From NCBI RefSeq assembly GCF_900103505.1, contig NZ_FNIA01000027.1, forward strand, positions 1-38,763: a DNA stretch of 38,763 nucleotides, read 5' to 3'. Under the pieces are notes generated by a model, which saw only the letters and a program-made list of their open reading frames with translations, did no database searches and was not told where the DNA came from. The DNA comes from Haloarchaeobius iranensis. Its GTDB lineage: Archaea; Halobacteriota; Halobacteria; Halobacteriales; Natrialbaceae. Position 1 is the stretch's first letter, and the number at the start of each line of letters is the position of its first letter. A program made the position numbers and the translations under genes. This document shows, piece after piece, positions 24,282 through 32,301 of the stretch.

Positions 24282-24734
24282 ATGCCAGAGGACTATCTCC
24301 CACACAGGCGGCTCTCGCTCATCCCGACGCGGTCGAACCCGACGTCGGAAGCGACGGGGAGGGACACGGAATCCACGGGTGACGAGGAGCCACCCGTTCC
24401 TGCCGTGCTGCAGTCGCTCGAGGACGACAAGTGCCGTGCGATACTCCGTGTACTGCGGGAGCCGAAGTCCGTCCCGGACCTCTGCGACGAGTGCGGGCTG
24501 GCGAACTCGACGGCGTATCGGAAGCTCGAACGGCTCCGTGATGCGGGGCTGGTCAGGGAGTACACCGAGGTTCGCCGGGACGGCCCGAACGCGACGCTGT
24601 ACGAACGGGACTTCACCGAGATATCGGTCCGCATCGACGAGAACGACGAGTTCTCGCTGACCGTCGACCGGCCGACCGAGGAGCCGGAGGACCGGATGGC
24701 TGCGTTCTGGTCCGAGATGCGGAGGGAGTCATGA
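24282..24734 (+). CDS. Winged-helix transcription regulator, module A
   Basis: A 150-residue protein. After a variable N-terminus (1-40) comes a winged helix: PAVLQSLEDDKCRAILRVL, SVPDLCDECGLANSTAYRKL (recognition helix) and LRDAGLVREY. A hydrophobic C-terminal strand pair follows (ISVRIDENDEFSLTV, MAAFWSEM). The homologous gene at 29242 has the same order. The gene overlaps the following membrane protein gene by 4 bases (ATGA). In this frame a TAG at 24249 precedes the ATG, so no longer protein is possible. An out-of-frame ATG at 24229 sits where transcription should start. It probably controls the module and the exporter downstream through the TCCCA-N5-TGGGA sites (inference). Confidence 0.8.
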   Translation: MPEDYLPHRRLSLIPTRSNPTSEATGRDTESTGDEEPPVPAVLQSLEDDKCRAILRVLREPKSVPDLCDECGLANSTAYRKLERLRDAGLVREYTEVRRDGPNATLYERDFTEISVRIDENDEFSLTVDRPTEEPEDRMAAFWSEMRRES

Positions 24735-25009
24735 CGGACCAACTCGTCCTCGTCCTCGGCATCGTCAAGGTCGCCGCCCTGGTGCTCGGTGGTGTCGTCT
24801 CGCTCATGGCCTACCGGGCGTACCTGAGGACCCGGCTCGACGGACTCCAGTACTTCGCGGCCGGGCTGGTGGTTATCACGCTCGGCACCTTCCTCGTGGG
24901 CGTCCTCCACCATGTCTTCGGGATTCCGAGCCTCCAGGGCATGCTCTACGAGAGCCTCGTCGCGTGCGGCGGGTTCCTGATCATGATCTACGGCCTCTAC
25001 GGCCAGTAG
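24731..25009 (+). CDS. Small membrane protein of module A (DUF7521-like)
   Basis: A 92-residue protein with three hydrophobic helices (about 4-26, 38-60 and 70-90) starting MTDQLVLVLGIVKVAALVLG. A conserved loop YRAYLRTRLDGLQYFAAGL separates helices 1 and 2. The paralogue at 29594 has YQAYRALGRYDNRPMWYLSVGL at the same place. It overlaps the regulator gene by 4 bases, so the two are made together. A membrane partner of a soluble winged-helix protein could act as a sensor or sequestering anchor, a recurrent haloarchaeal arrangement of unknown function (I recall DUF7521; unverified). The 216 bases that follow carry the exporter promoter. Confidence 0.75.
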   Translation: MTDQLVLVLGIVKVAALVLGGVVSLMAYRAYLRTRLDGLQYFAAGLVVITLGTFLVGVLHHVFGIPSLQGMLYESLVACGGFLIMIYGLYGQ

Positions 25010-25095
25010 TCCCGGTCCCTCACCGCGCTCCTGTCGAGCACGTATCGCCCGGCCACGGACAGCTGCCGGTACGTGCCTCGCACACCGGTCCGGTT

Positions 25096-25112
25096 CTCCC
25101 ACGTTCTGGGAG
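25096..25112. promoter_or_regulatory. Inverted repeat upstream of the MMPL exporter
   Basis: CTCCCA-CGTTC-TGGGAG is a perfect palindrome with a 5-base spacer. It ends about 12 bases before the TATA-like CCTTATCG (25124-25131). It has the same core and spacing as the site at 24177. Confidence 0.5.
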
Positions 25113-25225
25113 TCCTCCTTCGGTCCTTATCGCCTCCACTCGGAGAGTCGGTCGATGTTCCGTTCCACCGCACCGGTCGGACGTTCAGTGAATCGCCGCC
25201 CGTCGCCCGGCGGAGGGTGTGACCG

Positions 25226-27787
25226 ATGAGCCGCGACCTCTCGCGACGGTACGCGGACGCGCTCGTCTCGCGGAGCAGGCTCGTCGTGTTCCTGCTGGTC
25301 GTGGCCACCGTGCTCGTCGGGGCTGGCGCGGCGTTCGGAACCGACGGGGCCGACGACACCGGGGCGACCGGGGTCGACTCGGCTGAACAGGCTGCCCTCG
25401 ACGAGATCCGGGCCACCTACGGCGCCGACGATGCGCTGGTCACACAGATCGTCGTCAGGGACGGGAACGTTCTCACCCGTGACTCGCTGCTGCAGAGCCT
25501 TCGCCTGCAGCGGGCGATACGGGAGAACGACTCGATCGACCCGACGCTCCGCACGGAGGCCGGCGTCGTCGGCCCCGAGAACGTCATTGCGACCGCGGCC
25601 TACGTCGAGGCCCGACGGGCTTCCAACGGGACCGACCGGACCGGGGAACCGCCCGCACCGACGCTCGACCAGCAGATCGCGGCCCTCGAATCCCGGTCGA
25701 CCGGCGAGGTCGAGGCGCTCCTCGAGCGCGTGCTCGACCCGGAGACGCGGACGGCGGGCCGCGAACCGACGTCGTTCCTGCCGACCGACTACGAACCGGG
25801 GACGACACGTGCGGACGCGAGAGTGACGTTCGTGTTCCAGTCGCCCGAGCCGTCGGACGGGACGCCGGAGGAGGCGTACGCCGCACAGGTCGCCATCGAC
25901 TCGCTCGTCGACGAGCGCTTCGAGGACGGCTTCGTCTTCGGTCAGGGAATCGTCGACGACGCATCCTCGCGGGCCATCGGCGACAGCTTCCTCGTCATCG
26001 CGCCCGCCGCACTGGTGCTCCTGCTCGTGGCCCTCGGCCTCGCCTACCGCGACGTGGTCGACGTGCTTGTCGGGCTGTTCGGGGTCGGCGTCGTCCTGGT
26101 GTGGCTCCAGGGCGTGCAGGGCTGGCTCGGCATCCCGTCCAGTTCTATCCTCATCGCGGTCCCGTTTCTCCTTGTCGGACTGAGCATCGACTACTCGCTG
26201 CACGTCGTCATGCGCTACCGCGAAGCCCGAACGGGAGACGGTGACGCTGCGGCTGCGGACGGTGGCGTTCCGGAGCCCGCCAGCGCGATGCGTGTCGGGA
26301 TCGGCGGCGTCGTCGGGACGCTGGCGACGGCCGCGTTCACCACCGGGGTCGGCTTCCTCTCGAACTACGGGAGCCCGCTCGCCTCGATCCGCGACTTCGC
26401 CGTCCTGAGCGCCCTGGGAATCGTCGCGATGTTCGTCGTCTTCGCCGCGTTGGTACCGGCAGTCAAGGTCGAGGTCGAGCGGCTGCTCGTCCGGCTCGGA
26501 CGGGACCGCGAGCAGCGCGCGTTCGGGGCCGACTCGGGACCGGTCAAACAGCTTCTCTCGTGGAGCGCAGTGCTCTCGCGACGGCTACCGGCGGTCGTCC
26601 TCGCCGCCGCCCTACTCCTTGCCGCTGGCGGTGCCTACGGAACCACGGCGCTGGACACGGAGTTCAACCAGGCGGACTTCCTCCCGGAGGACGCCCCGGA
26701 GTGGATGGAGTCGCTCCCGGAGCCGTTCGCCCCCACCGAGTACGACGTCCGTGAGGACCTGTCGTACCTGAGCGAGAACTTCCGCCAGCGTGGCGAGGGG
26801 TCGACGGTACAGGTTCTGCTGCACGGGAACCTCACGGACCCAGCGGTGCTGGAGGCGACCGACGGTGGTTCCCTTCGCGGTTCCCGGTACACGACGGTCA
26901 CGACGGAGCCGGACGGCACCGTCGCGGTCGAGAGTCCGTCGTCGGTCCTCAGAGCCGTCGCCGCGCGGAACGAGACGGTCGCCGCGGCGGTCGCGGATCG
27001 CGACTCCGACGGTGACGGGCTCCCGGACAGGGACGTCGGTGCGATCTACGACCTCGTCTACACCGCCGCCCCCGAACAGGCGTCGTCGGTCCTCCACCGC
27101 ACGGCGGACGGTTCGTACTCGTCTGCCCGGATGACCGTCGGCGTCCGGGGCGACGCCTCGTCCCAGTCCGTCGCTCGCGATGGACGCCGAATCGCCGACG
27201 TGGTCGAGGGTACGGCACCGGTCACGGCGGTCGCGACGGGCACGCCCGTCGTCACGGCGGTCGTCCAGAGCGCGCTGTTCGAGACCCTCGCCCAGGGGTT
27301 CGTCGTGACCCTCGGTGTCATTCTGACGTTCCTCGCCGGCCTGTACTGGTGGCGACATCGCACACCCGGACTCGCGGTCGTCGTGGTCCTGCCCGTCGTC
27401 GCCGCGCTCGCGTGGCTCCTCGGAGCGATGGCGATACTCGATATCCCGTTCAACAGCGAGACTGTGGTCATCACCGGACTGGCGATCGGCCTCGGGGTTG
27501 ACTACAGCATCCACCTCACGGATCGGTTCGTCGAGGAGCGCGAGCGCCAGGCCTCGCTCGAACGGGCGCTGACGACGGCCGCCACGGGGACCGGCGGTGC
27601 GTTGCTCGGCAGTGCGGCGACGACGGCGGCGGGGTTCGGTGTGCTCGCCCTGGCACTCTCCCCGCCGCTCCACCGCTTCGGCCTCGTCACCGGACTGAGC
27701 ATCGTCTTCGCCTTCGTCAGCTGCCTCACGGTCCTGCCGTCGTTGCTCGTGCTTCGCGACCGGTTCCGTCACCGAACCGGCCCGTGA
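25226..27787 (+). CDS. MMPL/RND-superfamily exporter
   Basis: An 853-residue membrane protein with the duplicated RND layout: TM1 (20-40), a large extracytoplasmic domain (45-245), five or six helices (250-415), TM7 (about 445-465), a second extracytoplasmic domain (470-690), and a final helix bundle (690-845). Both helix bundles carry the proton-relay signature: GLSIDYSLHVVMRYRE near residue 318 and GLGVDYSIHLTDRFVEE near 754. The second outer domain contains an EF-hand-like DRDSDGDGLPDRD that may bind calcium. Relatives export lipids, hydrophobic compounds or drugs using the proton gradient; the substrate here is unknown. The TATA-like box at 25124 implies a leader of about 70 bases. The Tat lipoprotein at 27922 may be its accessory. 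Confidence 0.92.
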   Translation: MSRDLSRRYADALVSRSRLVVFLLVVATVLVGAGAAFGTDGADDTGATGVDSAEQAALDEIRATYGADDALVTQIVVRDGNVLTRDSLLQSLRLQRAIRENDSIDPTLRTEAGVVGPENVIATAAYVEARRASNGTDRTGEPPAPTLDQQIAALESRSTGEVEALLERVLDPETRTAGREPTSFLPTDYEPGTTRADARVTFVFQSPEPSDGTPEEAYAAQVAIDSLVDERFEDGFVFGQGIVDDASSRAIGDSFLVIAPAALVLLLVALGLAYRDVVDVLVGLFGVGVVLVWLQGVQGWLGIPSSSILIAVPFLLVGLSIDYSLHVVMRYREARTGDGDAAAADGGVPEPASAMRVGIGGVVGTLATAAFTTGVGFLSNYGSPLASIRDFAVLSALGIVAMFVVFAALVPAVKVEVERLLVRLGRDREQRAFGADSGPVKQLLSWSAVLSRRLPAVVLAAALLLAAGGAYGTTALDTEFNQADFLPEDAPEWMESLPEPFAPTEYDVREDLSYLSENFRQRGEGSTVQVLLHGNLTDPAVLEATDGGSLRGSRYTTVTTEPDGTVAVESPSSVLRAVAARNETVAAAVADRDSDGDGLPDRDVGAIYDLVYTAAPEQASSVLHRTADGSYSSARMTVGVRGDASSQSVARDGRRIADVVEGTAPVTAVATGTPVVTAVVQSALFETLAQGFVVTLGVILTFLAGLYWWRHRTPGLAVVVVLPVVAALAWLLGAMAILDIPFNSETVVITGLAIGLGVDYSIHLTDRFVEERERQASLERALTTAATGTGGALLGSAATTAAGFGVLALALSPPLHRFGLVTGLSIVFAFVSCLTVLPSLLVLRDRFRHRTGP

Positions 27788-27921
27788 CGGGGCCGTTCGG
27801 GCGGGAGCCGTGAACGTGGCGAGCACCGACGTTGGCTTCCGCGGTAAATAGCTTTCCCTGGCTTTCCGACCCGGTGGGTGGACTGTCCGGTATTATACTC
27901 CCTAGCATCATCCGAAACGAT

Positions 27922-29160
27922 ATGAACGGACGAGACGACGCCGACGGACCCAGCCGACGGGAGCTGCTCACCGCCGGTGCTGGCGCGCTGGCGACGGCCG
28001 GCAGCGCCTCGCTCTCCGGCTGCACTGCGGCGATGCCACCGCTCGGCCAGGAGATCCGGTACGGACGCGTCGACGTTCCCCCGGCGGACGACCCAGCCTA
28101 CCGACGCTGGGTGCCACCCGTCGATACCCAGTCCGAGAGACGGCAACCGCTCTGGCAGGACCTGATGTACACGACGCCCCGGCGGACCGGCAGCGACTCG
28201 GTCGACCGGGTCCACGTCGGGCGCGGCTTCCTCAAGTCCAGCATGGACTACTTCGGCATCGGGTACGACAACTACGATCGCGTCATCGGGAACTTCGGGA
28301 CGCTGGTCGCGGAGGTCGACGTGGACCGTTCGACGGTCGACGAAACACTGCTCGGGAGCGGTTACGAGAGACGCGGCACGTACGATGGCTACGACTGCTA
28401 CGGTCGCTCGGACCTCCCGCGCACCGTGGCCGTCGGGGACGAGGCACTCGTCTTCTCCCGGTCGTCGTCCCACGAGACGGACGTCCGTCGCATCATCGAC
28501 ACCGGCGCGGGCCGGACCGAGCCACGACACGCGCACGACGAACAGTTCGCACAGCTGACCGCGGCGGCAGGTGCACACCCGTTCACCTGGCTCGGCGTTC
28601 CCATGCCGTACGACTGGGACGCCCCGGAGACCGGCGCGCTGACCATGGCGTACGACGATTCGGCGGCTTACTTCGTCCACTACCTGCTGTTCCCAGCGGA
28701 CGAGGTGCCGACGGTGAGCCGCATCAAGGAGCAGATGACGGAGGTCCAGCGGGCCGTCGACGCCTACTCGGTCGACGTCACGCTCGACGGGAACCTCGCG
28801 ACCATCGAGATGCATCAGCCACTGGAACGCTACTTCCAGGACCTCGACGCGAACCGACTCAACCCGCAGGTCACCTGGGGCGTCGACCACGACACCGACG
28901 CCGGGACGGTGACCCTCCGGCACGAGGCAGGCGACGCCGTCGACGCGGACCTGCTGACGGTGTACGTCGACGAGGCGAACCGGAGTCGGGACCCGGCTGA
29001 CACCCAGTTCGCCGACGAGTACGGGACGGTCACCCCGGGCGACTCGCTCACCGTCGAGGTGGGTGGACTGGACGAGTTCGTCAGGCTCGTCTTCGAGAGC
29101 GCCGACGGGGACTCGTCGATGTGGCTCGTCGACTACGACCTCGATGGGCCGGACGAATGA
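27922..29160 (+). CDS. Tat-exported lipoprotein
   Basis: A 412-residue protein with start MNGRDDADGPSRRELLTAGA: a twin-arginine signal ending in the lipobox LSGC (Cys about 34), so it is a surface-anchored lipoprotein. The mature part is acidic and beta-rich (VDRVHVGRGFLKSSMDYFGIGYDNYDRVIG, read in segments; later GVPMPYDWDAPETGALTMAYD, and a C-terminal region SLTVEVGGLDEFVRLVFES). I recognise no family or catalytic motif. The ATG lies exactly where a leaderless transcript from TATTATAC (27891-27898) would start. It is placed between the exporter and module B and so is likely part of the same functional unit (inference). Confidence 0.75.
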   Translation: MNGRDDADGPSRRELLTAGAGALATAGSASLSGCTAAMPPLGQEIRYGRVDVPPADDPAYRRWVPPVDTQSERRQPLWQDLMYTTPRRTGSDSVDRVHVGRGFLKSSMDYFGIGYDNYDRVIGNFGTLVAEVDVDRSTVDETLLGSGYERRGTYDGYDCYGRSDLPRTVAVGDEALVFSRSSSHETDVRRIIDTGAGRTEPRHAHDEQFAQLTAAAGAHPFTWLGVPMPYDWDAPETGALTMAYDDSAAYFVHYLLFPADEVPTVSRIKEQMTEVQRAVDAYSVDVTLDGNLATIEMHQPLERYFQDLDANRLNPQVTWGVDHDTDAGTVTLRHEAGDAVDADLLTVYVDEANRSRDPADTQFADEYGTVTPGDSLTVEVGGLDEFVRLVFESADGDSSMWLVDYDLDGPDE

Positions 29161-29241
29161 GTGGACACGGGGTCGGACCGTCGTCCCCCTTTCACAGCGT
29201 CGCACGGTCCCGAAACCTATAGTTTCCCCCCGACAGACACG

Positions 29242-29592
29242 ATGGACGTGAGTGAGGACCCGAGTCTGGAGGCCGTCGTCGGCCTGCTGGACGACGAGTA
29301 CGCCCGTACCGTCCTCACCGCGGTCAGCACCGAACCCATGTCCGCCACTGAACTCGCAGACCACTGCGACTGCTCGCTCCCGACGGCGTACCGCCGCCTC
29401 GAACGACTCGAGTCCGCCGGGCTCGTCGCCGAACGCACGCGACCGCGCACCGACGGCCACCACGACACTGTCTACACCGCCACGCTCGACGAGGTGTCCA
29501 TCCGGCTCCGTGACGGGCGACTCCACCTGACGGTCGACCGCCGGGACGACGACCCGGCGGGCCGACTCGCCGACCTCTGGGGTGACCTCTGA
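29242..29592 (+). CDS. Winged-helix transcription regulator, module B
   Basis: A 116-residue protein with start MDVSEDPSLEAVVGLLDDEY. Winged helix: ARTVLTAVSTEPMSATELAD, then CDCSLPTAYRRLERLESAGL (recognition helix with the same STAYRKLERL/PTAYRRLERL core as module A), then a beta tail VSIRLRDGRLHLTVDR and LADLWGDL. A CTATAG box (29217-29222) lies about 25 bases before the ATG, giving a leaderless transcript. An in-frame start at 29161 is rejected for that reason. It is shorter than the module A copy because it lacks the N-terminal extension. The next gene starts 1 base after its stop. Confidence 0.8.
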   Translation: MDVSEDPSLEAVVGLLDDEYARTVLTAVSTEPMSATELADHCDCSLPTAYRRLERLESAGLVAERTRPRTDGHHDTVYTATLDEVSIRLRDGRLHLTVDRRDDDPAGRLADLWGDL

Positions 29593-29593
29593 G

Positions 29594-29908
29594 ATGTTCG
29601 GGTTCGCGTTCACCACCGTCGAACTCGCGGTCATCGCCGCGGCCTCGGCCTCCACGCTCGTCGGCCTCTACATCGGCTACCAGGCCTACCGTGCGCTCGG
29701 CCGGTACGACAACCGCCCGATGTGGTACCTCTCCGTCGGCCTCATCGTGCTGACTGCCGTGACCTACAGCGTCGCCTTCGTGGGAACCGTGCTGCTGCAG
29801 GGGCGGGTGCTCCCGCTGCCGTTCCAGGACTACTTCAGGCTGGGGGTGCGGCTCCTGCAGCTGGTCGGCCTCTCGTGCATCGCGTACTCGCTGCACATCC
29901 GCGACTGA
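29594..29908 (+). CDS. Small membrane protein of module B (DUF7521-like)
   Basis: A 104-residue protein with three hydrophobic helices (about 7-30, 44-66 and 80-100), start MFGFAFTTVELAVIAAASAS. It is the paralogue of the protein at 24731, sharing the Y-x-AYR loop and overall topology. It begins 1 base after the regulator's TGA, so translation is coupled. As in module A, a membrane protein and a winged-helix protein are produced as a pair. The 90 bases after it are AT-rich and contain the promoter of the PLP enzyme gene. Confidence 0.75.
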   Translation: MFGFAFTTVELAVIAAASASTLVGLYIGYQAYRALGRYDNRPMWYLSVGLIVLTAVTYSVAFVGTVLLQGRVLPLPFQDYFRLGVRLLQLVGLSCIAYSLHIRD

Positions 29909-29998
29909 CGACGGGAATACCTCGGAGGAATAAATTTTGGCGGACAAATTACTAAGAATTGGTAAGTTATTAGCCCGACCGTCTCGTTTTCGTGAAGC

Positions 29999-31234
29999 AT
30001 GGACGACGAACGGTCATCGAAGCGGTTCGAGACGCTCGCAGTCGCACACGGTGAGGAGGCCACCCCCGGCGCGCCGGACGTCGGCGACGTGGTCTCGCCG
30101 ATCCATCTCTCCTCGACGTTCGCCCTCCCGGGGCTGGACACGGAGATGAGCCTCGAGGACGTGGACCCGTCGAAAGGCGAGTTCCTCTACTCTCGACTCT
30201 CGAACCCGACCCGACACGCCCTCGAAGAGCGCCTCGCGGCGCTCGAGGGCGGGGAGCACGCCTTCGCGTTCTCCTCGGGCACCGCGGCCATCTTCACCAG
30301 CGTCCTCGCCGTCGTCGAGCCGGGCGACCACATCGTCGCCTTCGACGACCTCTACGCCGGCACCCGTCGGATGTTCGAGAACGTGTTCCGCGACCGGCTC
30401 GCCGTCGACGTGACGTTCGTCGACGCGACCGACACCGAGAACGTCGCGGACGCGATGACCGACGAGACCACGCTCGTCTGGATGGAGACGCCGACGAACC
30501 CCCGGATGAAGCTCTGTGACCTCTCGGCGATCGGCGAGGTCGCCGACGCCCACGACGCCGTCTTCGGCGTCGACAATACGTTCATGAGCCCGTACTTCCA
30601 GGCACCGCTCGACCTCGGCGCGGACATGGTCGCACACTCGACGACGAAGTTCATCAACGGGCACTCCGACTCCATCGGCGGCGCGGTCGTCACGAACGAC
30701 GAGGCCATCGCCGACGAGGTCGTCTTCCTGCAGCAGGTCGGCATCGGTGACGTGCTCTCTCCGTTCGACAGCTATCTCGTCCTCCGCGGGACGAAGACGC
30801 TCCCGATGCGGATGCGCGAGCACGAGGCCAACGCGACCGTCATCGCCGAGTACCTCGACGACCACGAGCTCGTCGACTCGGTGTACTACCCGGGGCTGGA
30901 GAGCCACCCGCAGCACGAGCTCGCGGGCGAGCAGATGATGGGGTACGGCGGCGTCCTCAGCTTCGAGCTCGCCGGTGGTCTCGAGGACGCGAAGGCGTTC
31001 CTCGAGCGCCTCGAGACGTTCACGCTCGCCGTCTCCCTCGGCGGCGTCGAGTCGCTCGTCGAACACCCGGCCGCGATGACCCACGAACCGGTCCCGCGCG
31101 AGGAACGCGAGGCCCTCGGCATCACCGACACCCTCGTCCGCGTCTCCGTCGGTGTCGAGCACGTCGACGACCTCGTCGCCGACCTCGACCGCGGGTTCGC
31201 CGCGCTCGAGGAGCGTATCGCGACGCCGAAGTGA
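29999..31234 (+). CDS. Cys/Met-metabolism PLP enzyme (cystathionine gamma-synthase-like)
   Basis: A 411-residue fold-type I PLP enzyme. Key motifs are YSRLSNPTRHALEERLAALEG (read as two parts, about 62-82), SSGTAAI for the phosphate, ETPTNPRMKL, VDNTFMSPYFQAPLDLGAD, and the Schiff-base Lys in HSTTKFINGHSD near residue 220. The C-terminus has SLGGVESLVEHPAAMTH, typical of cystathionine gamma-synthases, gamma-lyases and O-acetylhomoserine sulfhydrylases; sequence alone does not separate these. The ATG (29999) is 28 bases after TTATTAG (29968-29974), hence leaderless. Just upstream of that box is the AT-rich CAAATTACTAAG, which partly resembles the palindrome before the halocin-like operon. A hairpin follows the stop. 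Confidence 0.9.
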   Translation: MDDERSSKRFETLAVAHGEEATPGAPDVGDVVSPIHLSSTFALPGLDTEMSLEDVDPSKGEFLYSRLSNPTRHALEERLAALEGGEHAFAFSSGTAAIFTSVLAVVEPGDHIVAFDDLYAGTRRMFENVFRDRLAVDVTFVDATDTENVADAMTDETTLVWMETPTNPRMKLCDLSAIGEVADAHDAVFGVDNTFMSPYFQAPLDLGADMVAHSTTKFINGHSDSIGGAVVTNDEAIADEVVFLQQVGIGDVLSPFDSYLVLRGTKTLPMRMREHEANATVIAEYLDDHELVDSVYYPGLESHPQHELAGEQMMGYGGVLSFELAGGLEDAKAFLERLETFTLAVSLGGVESLVEHPAAMTHEPVPREEREALGITDTLVRVSVGVEHVDDLVADLDRGFAALEERIATPK

Positions 31235-31260
31235 CGCTATCGGCATTCTGTTAAATAGCG
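31235..31260 (+). terminator. Hairpin after the PLP enzyme gene
   Basis: CGCTAT (31235-31240) and ATAGCG (31255-31260) are perfect complements around a 14-base loop and start immediately after the TGA stop. No T-run follows directly, but the region turns AT-rich. It probably separates this gene from the halocin-like operon. Confidence 0.4.
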
Positions 31261-31334
31261 TGGACGATTCGCTTTATTGAGGGGATCTCTTTGCCCGACA
31301 ACTGTGGCCTATGCAGGCAACTGTTCGCACACAT

Positions 31335-31351
31335 CAAATTTACTAAATTTG
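31335..31351. promoter_or_regulatory. Perfect AT-rich palindrome in the halocin-like promoter
   Basis: CAAATTT-ACT-AAATTTG, with 7-base arms and a 3-base spacer, lies about 15 bases upstream of the TATA box of the operon. Such AT content is exceptional in this GC-rich window. The position fits an activator site or a strong upstream element. Confidence 0.55.
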
Positions 31352-31366
31352 AACAATATCGGAATA

Positions 31367-31374
31367 GGTATATG
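31367..31374 (+). promoter_or_regulatory. TATA box of the halocin-like operon
   Basis: GGTATATG is centred 27 bases upstream of the ATG at 31398, predicting a leaderless first gene and deciding that start over the GTG at 31389. Confidence 0.6.
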
Positions 31375-31397
31375 ATGGTGTTCGGATTGTGTATCGG

Positions 31398-32285
31398 ATG
31401 GCAAAAGACATCTCCGACAAGACTTCCCGAAGAAAATTACTATCGAAGATTGGCGTTGGTACCGCAGGGCTTGCCGGTCTTCCGGCACTGAGTACCGCCT
31501 CCGACGAGGAACGCGAACGTGCGACCAGTGCCGACTCGTCGAGGCGGCTCCTCGACGAACTCAACAACCCCCGAATCCTCCGAGCGTCCCGCAAGGAGGT
31601 CGAGATGGGTGAGGACCTGACCCTCACGTCGACGATCGTCCACACCGTGGTCGGCGACCTGATATACGTGGATATCGGCGACGAGCACAAAGGAATCCAG
31701 TTCCACCTGCAGTCGCGTGGCAGTCGAGCGGCGAGCAATCACTCGATTCCGACGCGCTACGAGGGGGTACCCGAAGGCGGGAAGGGCATTCTCCTCATCG
31801 ATGCGGCGAACACGATGGACGAGGTCGGGTACCTACGGGATGTCTCCACCGAAGAGACCGCCCGTCTGGAATCGGTCGTCGGGGTTGACGCGACACGCAT
31901 CATGTTCAATTCGACGGTGGGGCGACACGGCGGATACGAGGTGCACACCTCGGTCGAGGGTCGCGCCGGTCACCACGGTGACGCCGGTCCCACCCCGATC
32001 GACAGCGACGGAGAAGCGTACCTCGTCCCGACGGACGAGCGAGGCGACCTGCTCGAGGCGGACGTCGAACACGTCGCGGAGCCCGACGCTGTTCGGGCGC
32101 AGGGCGAGTGCCGAACCTGGGTGAACGCCTGTCTCTCATCGATTGTTACGTGTTCCGGCTGTCTGATGGCGTGTGCGTCCGTCGGCGTCGGCGCGCTCCC
32201 GATGGCACTGGCCTGTATCGCCTGCAACATGGGCTGCCATGCTGCACTTCCGACCACCTGTGGACTGGCAGTCCAGAACTGCTAA
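31398..32285 (+). CDS. Halocin C8-like precursor 1
   Basis: A 295-residue precursor. The N-terminus MAKDISDKTSRRKLLSKIGV is a Tat signal (SRRKLL, hydrophobic stretch to about residue 33). A long acidic middle domain (35-230) contains LTLTSTIVHTVVGDLIYVDI and GYEVHTSVEGRAGHHGDAG. The C-terminal 60 residues form a Gly/Ala-rich core with ten cysteines at 238, 245, 252, 255, 259, 273, 276, 280, 288 and 295, including CLMACASVGVG and CIACNMGC. Total length and layout match the halocin C8 precursor, which is about 283 residues and is split into an immunity protein (N-terminal) and a cysteine-rich peptide of about 76 residues. The probable product is a secreted antimicrobial peptide with five disulfides. 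The processing site is not obvious; it is probably between about 215 and 236. Confidence 0.8.
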   Translation: MAKDISDKTSRRKLLSKIGVGTAGLAGLPALSTASDEERERATSADSSRRLLDELNNPRILRASRKEVEMGEDLTLTSTIVHTVVGDLIYVDIGDEHKGIQFHLQSRGSRAASNHSIPTRYEGVPEGGKGILLIDAANTMDEVGYLRDVSTEETARLESVVGVDATRIMFNSTVGRHGGYEVHTSVEGRAGHHGDAGPTPIDSDGEAYLVPTDERGDLLEADVEHVAEPDAVRAQGECRTWVNACLSSIVTCSGCLMACASVGVGALPMALACIACNMGCHAALPTTCGLAVQNC

Positions 32286-32301
32286 CCCGAGGAGACAAAC
32301 G

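Noticed and set aside
27001-27045. EF-hand-like DxDxDG segment in the MMPL exporter as a separate calcium-binding gene
   Set aside because: It lies within the second outer domain of the exporter frame and is too short to be an independent gene.
31389-31397. GTG start nine bases before the chosen start of halocin-like precursor 1
   Set aside because: The TATA box places transcription initiation at the ATG 31398, and the extra residues do not improve the Tat signal.
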